Origin: Lachnospiraceae bacterium
GTDB lineage: Bacteria; Bacillota; Clostridia; Lachnospirales; Lachnospiraceae
NCBI GenBank assembly: GCA_910575105.1
Contig: CAJTDK010000003.1
Location: 282,673 to 346,672 of the forward strand
Direction of reading: 5' to 3'
DNA length: 64,000 bases
Both the position numbers and the translations under genes were made by a program. The notes beneath the pieces were generated by a model. It was not told the origin of the DNA. It worked only from the letters and a program-made list of their open reading frames with translations, and did no database searches. Position 1 is the first letter of the stretch. The number at the start of each line of letters is the position of its first letter. This document shows, one piece after another, positions 61,894 to 64,000 of this stretch.

Positions 61894-61980
61894 TTTTTCT
61901 AAGGTCGCAAATTGCGACCTCAAAGAGTTTATCATTCCTCTTTGCTTTTTTCTAAGGTCACAAATTGTGACCTCAAAGAA
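61894..61980. repeat. Two palindromic repeats downstream of the ORF6N gene
   Basis: Two 35-bp direct repeats 53 bases apart, each with a 19-bp palindrome: AGGTCGCAA-A-TTGCGACCT (61902-61920) and AGGTCACAA-A-TTGTGACCT (61955-61973). The two differences are at mirror positions, so the palindrome is kept. Read as codons they give RSQIAT and RSQIVT, the wording of the variable segment of ORF6N proteins. The second copy ends 12 bases after the gene's stop. Confidence 0.8.
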
Positions 61981-61984
61981 CTTC

Positions 61985-62950
61985 TTATTTCTCCGTTTCC
62001 AGTTCCAACCTTTGCAGGATGTCTTTGATGATGCCTGCATCTTGAATTAGATTGATTCCAAAACACTTTTTTCCCGCATCTTTCAAAGACGCTCCTACAT
62101 GATAGGCTATTGTTCGGTCAAGAATCAAAAATCTGTCATGGAATACTTTGGTATATTTTATCTTCAATGTCGGGTACTGTGCATTAAAATTCTTAACATC
62201 GACTTTCGTTAGCTTCGTCTGTTTCTGCGTATAAATAGTTACTGCAACATCAGACTTTTTCTTTGAAAGCAGATTCAATGTACCAACATCTACATATCCG
62301 TCTATCAGAGTGATTTCTTTCTCTGCTTTTTGAATTAGATTTACTATCAGACTGAACGCATCATAAATCTGTCCGTCAAAAAATACTTTTTGACTGGATT
62401 CCTCATGTTCGGATATGTACTCAAAAACTCTCTCAAAACGCTCATCTGTTTCCGCTTGGTAATTTATCTGGCGAACCTCCATTGCATTTAACCGCTCATA
62501 CAGCAAAGAGGTATTTGCCATATACTTCCGCATCTCCACAAAAGTGTCCATAATCCTAATGCTTACTCGGATAGCAACATCACTACGCAAAACAGCAGAA
62601 AGCATTGCAATCCCTTGTTCTGTGAATACAAATGGCAATTTCCTACGTCCGCCATATCCATTATCATCCTCCAAACTTGAAATCACAAATTGTGATTTCA
62701 AGTTTTCATATTCCTCTTTCGTCAGTTGAAATCGGAATCTTTCTGGAAATCTTGAAATGTTACGCTTTACTGCCTGATTTAATACTCTCGTTTCTACTTG
62801 ATACAGCATCGCTAAATCACTGTCTATCATAACCTGCTGGTTACGGATAACATATATCATGCTTTTTATATCGGACTCTGCTGATTCAATGCTTATTTCT
62901 TGGGTATCATTATTTGCCTTTGTCAGAGCTGTTTGTTCTGTATCAGCCAT
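61985..62950 (-). CDS. ORF6N-domain protein with PLD-like C-terminal domain
   Basis: A 321-residue protein. Residues about 29-120 form an ORF6N DNA-binding domain as in phage antirepressors: MIYVIRNQQVMIDSDLAMLY, then VKRNISRFPERFRFQLTKEE and KLPFVFTEQGIAMLSAVLRS. The middle is coiled-coil-like (about 130-185), and the C-terminus (about 195-321) resembles a phospholipase-D-fold domain with one HxxxxxxD-type motif (FHDRFLILDRTIAY), seen in other ORF6N proteins of mobile elements. The segment NLKSQFVISSLED is encoded by a 33-bp perfect palindrome, relatives of which flank the gene on both sides. It may regulate element excision or silence phage genes. Confidence 0.85.
   Translation of the reverse strand: MADTEQTALTKANNDTQEISIESAESDIKSMIYVIRNQQVMIDSDLAMLYQVETRVLNQAVKRNISRFPERFRFQLTKEEYENLKSQFVISSLEDDNGYGGRRKLPFVFTEQGIAMLSAVLRSDVAIRVSIRIMDTFVEMRKYMANTSLLYERLNAMEVRQINYQAETDERFERVFEYISEHEESSQKVFFDGQIYDAFSLIVNLIQKAEKEITLIDGYVDVGTLNLLSKKKSDVAVTIYTQKQTKLTKVDVKNFNAQYPTLKIKYTKVFHDRFLILDRTIAYHVGASLKDAGKKCFGINLIQDAGIIKDILQRLELETEK
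62673..62705. repeat. 33-bp perfect palindrome inside the ORF6N gene
   Basis: AAACTTGAAATCACAA, a central A, and the exact complement of the arm: 16-bp arms with a one-base centre, in the coding sequence for NLKSQFVIS. A palindrome of this size in a coding region is exceptional. Confidence 0.85.
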
Positions 62951-62967
62951 CTTTATCGCCCTTTCTA

Positions 62968-63090
62968 TTTTGAAATGCCAGATTGGAACTTCAAAACTAT
63001 GAGTAACTTGAAATCACAATTTGCGACTTCAAGTTCTGCTGCTTCATATATCCTTAAACTTGAAATTCTAAATCGGAATACCAAGTTTTA
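62968..63090. repeat. Three further palindromic repeats upstream of the ORF6N gene
   Basis: Copies at 62968-62996 (TTTTGAA...TTCAAAA), 63005-63035 (AACTTGAAATCACAA-T-TTGCGACTTCAAGTT, two arm mismatches) and 63056-63089 (AAACTTGAAATTC...AAGTTTT). They lie 26-35 bases apart. On the plus strand all three are in the same frame and read FEMPDWNFK, LKSQFATSS and LEILNRNTKF, variants of the segment encoded in the gene. Confidence 0.7.
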
Positions 63091-63169
63091 TGTACGCTTA
63101 TTGTTTACTTTTACAGTATATCACACGTTTTTCTATGGGAATAGCTATAATCTCATCTTTCCTGTATTT

Positions 63170-63928
63170 TTATGCGGTCAAAATACTAATGAATATCGCT
63201 ACAATCGAAATGATAACGGTAAGTATCATAAGCCTCTGATTATTTTTCGTATAATTTATTTCAGACAATACTTTTAGATAGGAAAAATTATTTTCATAAA
63301 TTTTCTTATACTTGGCTATATCGTTCTCATGATACTTTTTCAAGTCCTGCTTTTTTCCAAAACTATAAAAATCCCATGCTTCATTAAACGCTGTATAGAT
63401 GTCTTTTTCTTTTCTGCTTTCTACCTCTGAAACACTTTGTAGTTTATTAAGCAGCTTTTTAAATTCCCTGTTATAAGCAATGCTTTTTCTCCCTGTCGAA
63501 AATTTTGAAAATTCTCTTTCAAAAAGTTTCAATTCTCTATATCCGAAGAAACAATAAAAAAACTCATTTCTATAGGTTGCAATATACTCACATATATTAA
63601 ACTGTGGAAAACGGTTGTTTCCTGTAAGCATACAGTAATTGGGCTTGTCATAATCGGAACAAATAACATAGTTCGATTTTTTATTATAATAGGCTATTAC
63701 AATTCCTTTGAGATATAGTCTATCAATATCTATCGGAGCTTTCCTTATCCTATATTCCATATTAATCAGCGGATTATTTTTCCCCTGTTCACTATATAAA
63801 AAGCTTGTAATATAATGTTGACAAATTAGAGGAAAACTTTCTTCTGTCATCTGTTCCGCCAATCCGTAGTCCATATCGTCTTTGCGTTTCAGGACAAACG
63901 CATGAATGAATAAATTGTGAACAGACAT
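63170..63928 (-). CDS. Hypothetical protein with C-terminal membrane anchor
   Basis: A protein of about 250 residues, AT-rich codon use unlike the housekeeping genes. ICEYIATYRNEFFYCFFGYR and STGRKSIAYNREFKKLLNKL suggest a globular domain, followed by a lysine-rich helical region and one terminal membrane helix (LMILTVIISIVAIFISIL), so a tail-anchored layout. I do not recognise the family; tail-anchored proteins of this sort occur among phage-defence and toxin-antitoxin systems, which would fit a mobile element, but nothing in the sequence proves it. Start uncertain: ATG 63928 directly follows AAAGGTG; ATG 63874 is an alternative. Confidence 0.5.
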   Translation of the reverse strand: MSVHNLFIHAFVLKRKDDMDYGLAEQMTEESFPLICQHYITSFLYSEQGKNNPLINMEYRIRKAPIDIDRLYLKGIVIAYYNKKSNYVICSDYDKPNYCMLTGNNRFPQFNICEYIATYRNEFFYCFFGYRELKLFEREFSKFSTGRKSIAYNREFKKLLNKLQSVSEVESRKEKDIYTAFNEAWDFYSFGKKQDLKKYHENDIAKYKKIYENNFSYLKVLSEINYTKNNQRLMILTVIISIVAIFISILTA

Positions 63929-63979
63929 CACCTTTACAGGAAATTTGTGGTATTCTTACAATAAAGGTGGTGTTTGGCG

Positions 63980-64000
63980 ATGACAGAGATATTAAAAACA
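63980..64000 (+). CDS. Start of a gene cut by the window edge
   Basis: ATG at 63980 preceded by AAAGGTGGTG begins MTEILKT on the plus strand and runs off the window. It is divergent from the membrane-anchored protein gene. Too short to identify. Confidence 0.45.

Noticed and set aside
61894..61980. Possible short CRISPR array
   Set aside because: Only two units with a 53-base period, each unit itself a full palindrome, and no cas gene nearby. The repeats belong to the ORF6N palindrome family.

Overview
The window looks like a chromosomal segment of an anaerobic Firmicute of the Lachnospiraceae (Clostridium cluster XIVa, in the neighbourhood of Clostridium/Lachnoclostridium/Dorea). The reasons are consensus AGGAGG ribosome binding sites, moderate GC, a double-cubane-cluster reductase, DUF4173/DUF2975 membrane proteins, an Rpn-type nuclease family typical of these genomes, and the clostridial tsaE-tsaB-rimI...tsaD run. 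Family names come from motifs and remembered families, not from database searches.

Layout. 0-4 kb (minus) holds small accessory genes (DUF3795, HAD phosphatase, glyoxalase, acetyltransferase, DUF1349) mixed with broken ones (KilA-N, two acetyltransferases). 4.4-6.7 kb (minus) is a DUF2975 - HTH regulator - DUF4173 membrane operon whose promoter carries two identical operators. 7.6-13.7 kb (plus) is an alpha-glucoside module: LacI regulator, binding lipoprotein, two permeases, GH13 alpha-glucosidase, with a shared palindromic operator. A second LacI-type gene converges on it. 15.2-20.3 kb (plus) is a compact type IV pilus-like operon with a transglutaminase-like lipoprotein, PilC, four small single-TM proteins and PilT. 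20.4-28.7 kb (minus) holds a cytidylate-kinase-like protein, a Na+/H+ antiporter, an ABC exporter and its two-component system, with a frameshifted hicAB pair between exporter and sensor. 28.8-31.2 kb carries DUF1848 and azlCD. 31.4-35.6 kb (minus) is a DeoR - mannitol-type PTS - polyol-phosphate dehydrogenase operon. 35.9-39.2 kb (minus) has an MFS exporter with TetR regulator and a double-cubane reductase, followed by a 168-bp hairpin element.

40-45 kb (plus) is the conserved housekeeping run tsaE, tsaB, rimI, a zinc-ribbon protein, rnz, tsaD, ispD (tRNA t6A modification, tRNA 3' processing, isoprenoid synthesis). 45-61 kb is strongly eroded accessory DNA: a TetR/XRE fusion scar, truncated nitroreductase, macro-domain, AlkZ-related, SDR, GH3 and aldo/keto reductase genes, a phage lysin fragment joining two of the broken genes, Rpn-family remnants with a duplicated tail, and a frameshifted SRAP gene. 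Intact genes there include YaiI, DUF4317, DUF5655, DUF1801, DUF2200, GtrA-like, a flavodoxin-like reductase, an iron alcohol dehydrogenase, an alpha/beta hydrolase, a LysR regulator and a metallophosphoesterase.

61.3-64 kb looks like the edge of an integrated element. The 3' half of a tRNA-Arg(CCT) with its terminator is followed by an ORF6N-domain gene that carries, inside and on both sides, a family of near-perfect palindromes corresponding to one short peptide segment of the ORF6N protein. This is the most unusual structure in the window. Next most interesting are the minimal pilus operon and the poly-C tract in front of hicA.
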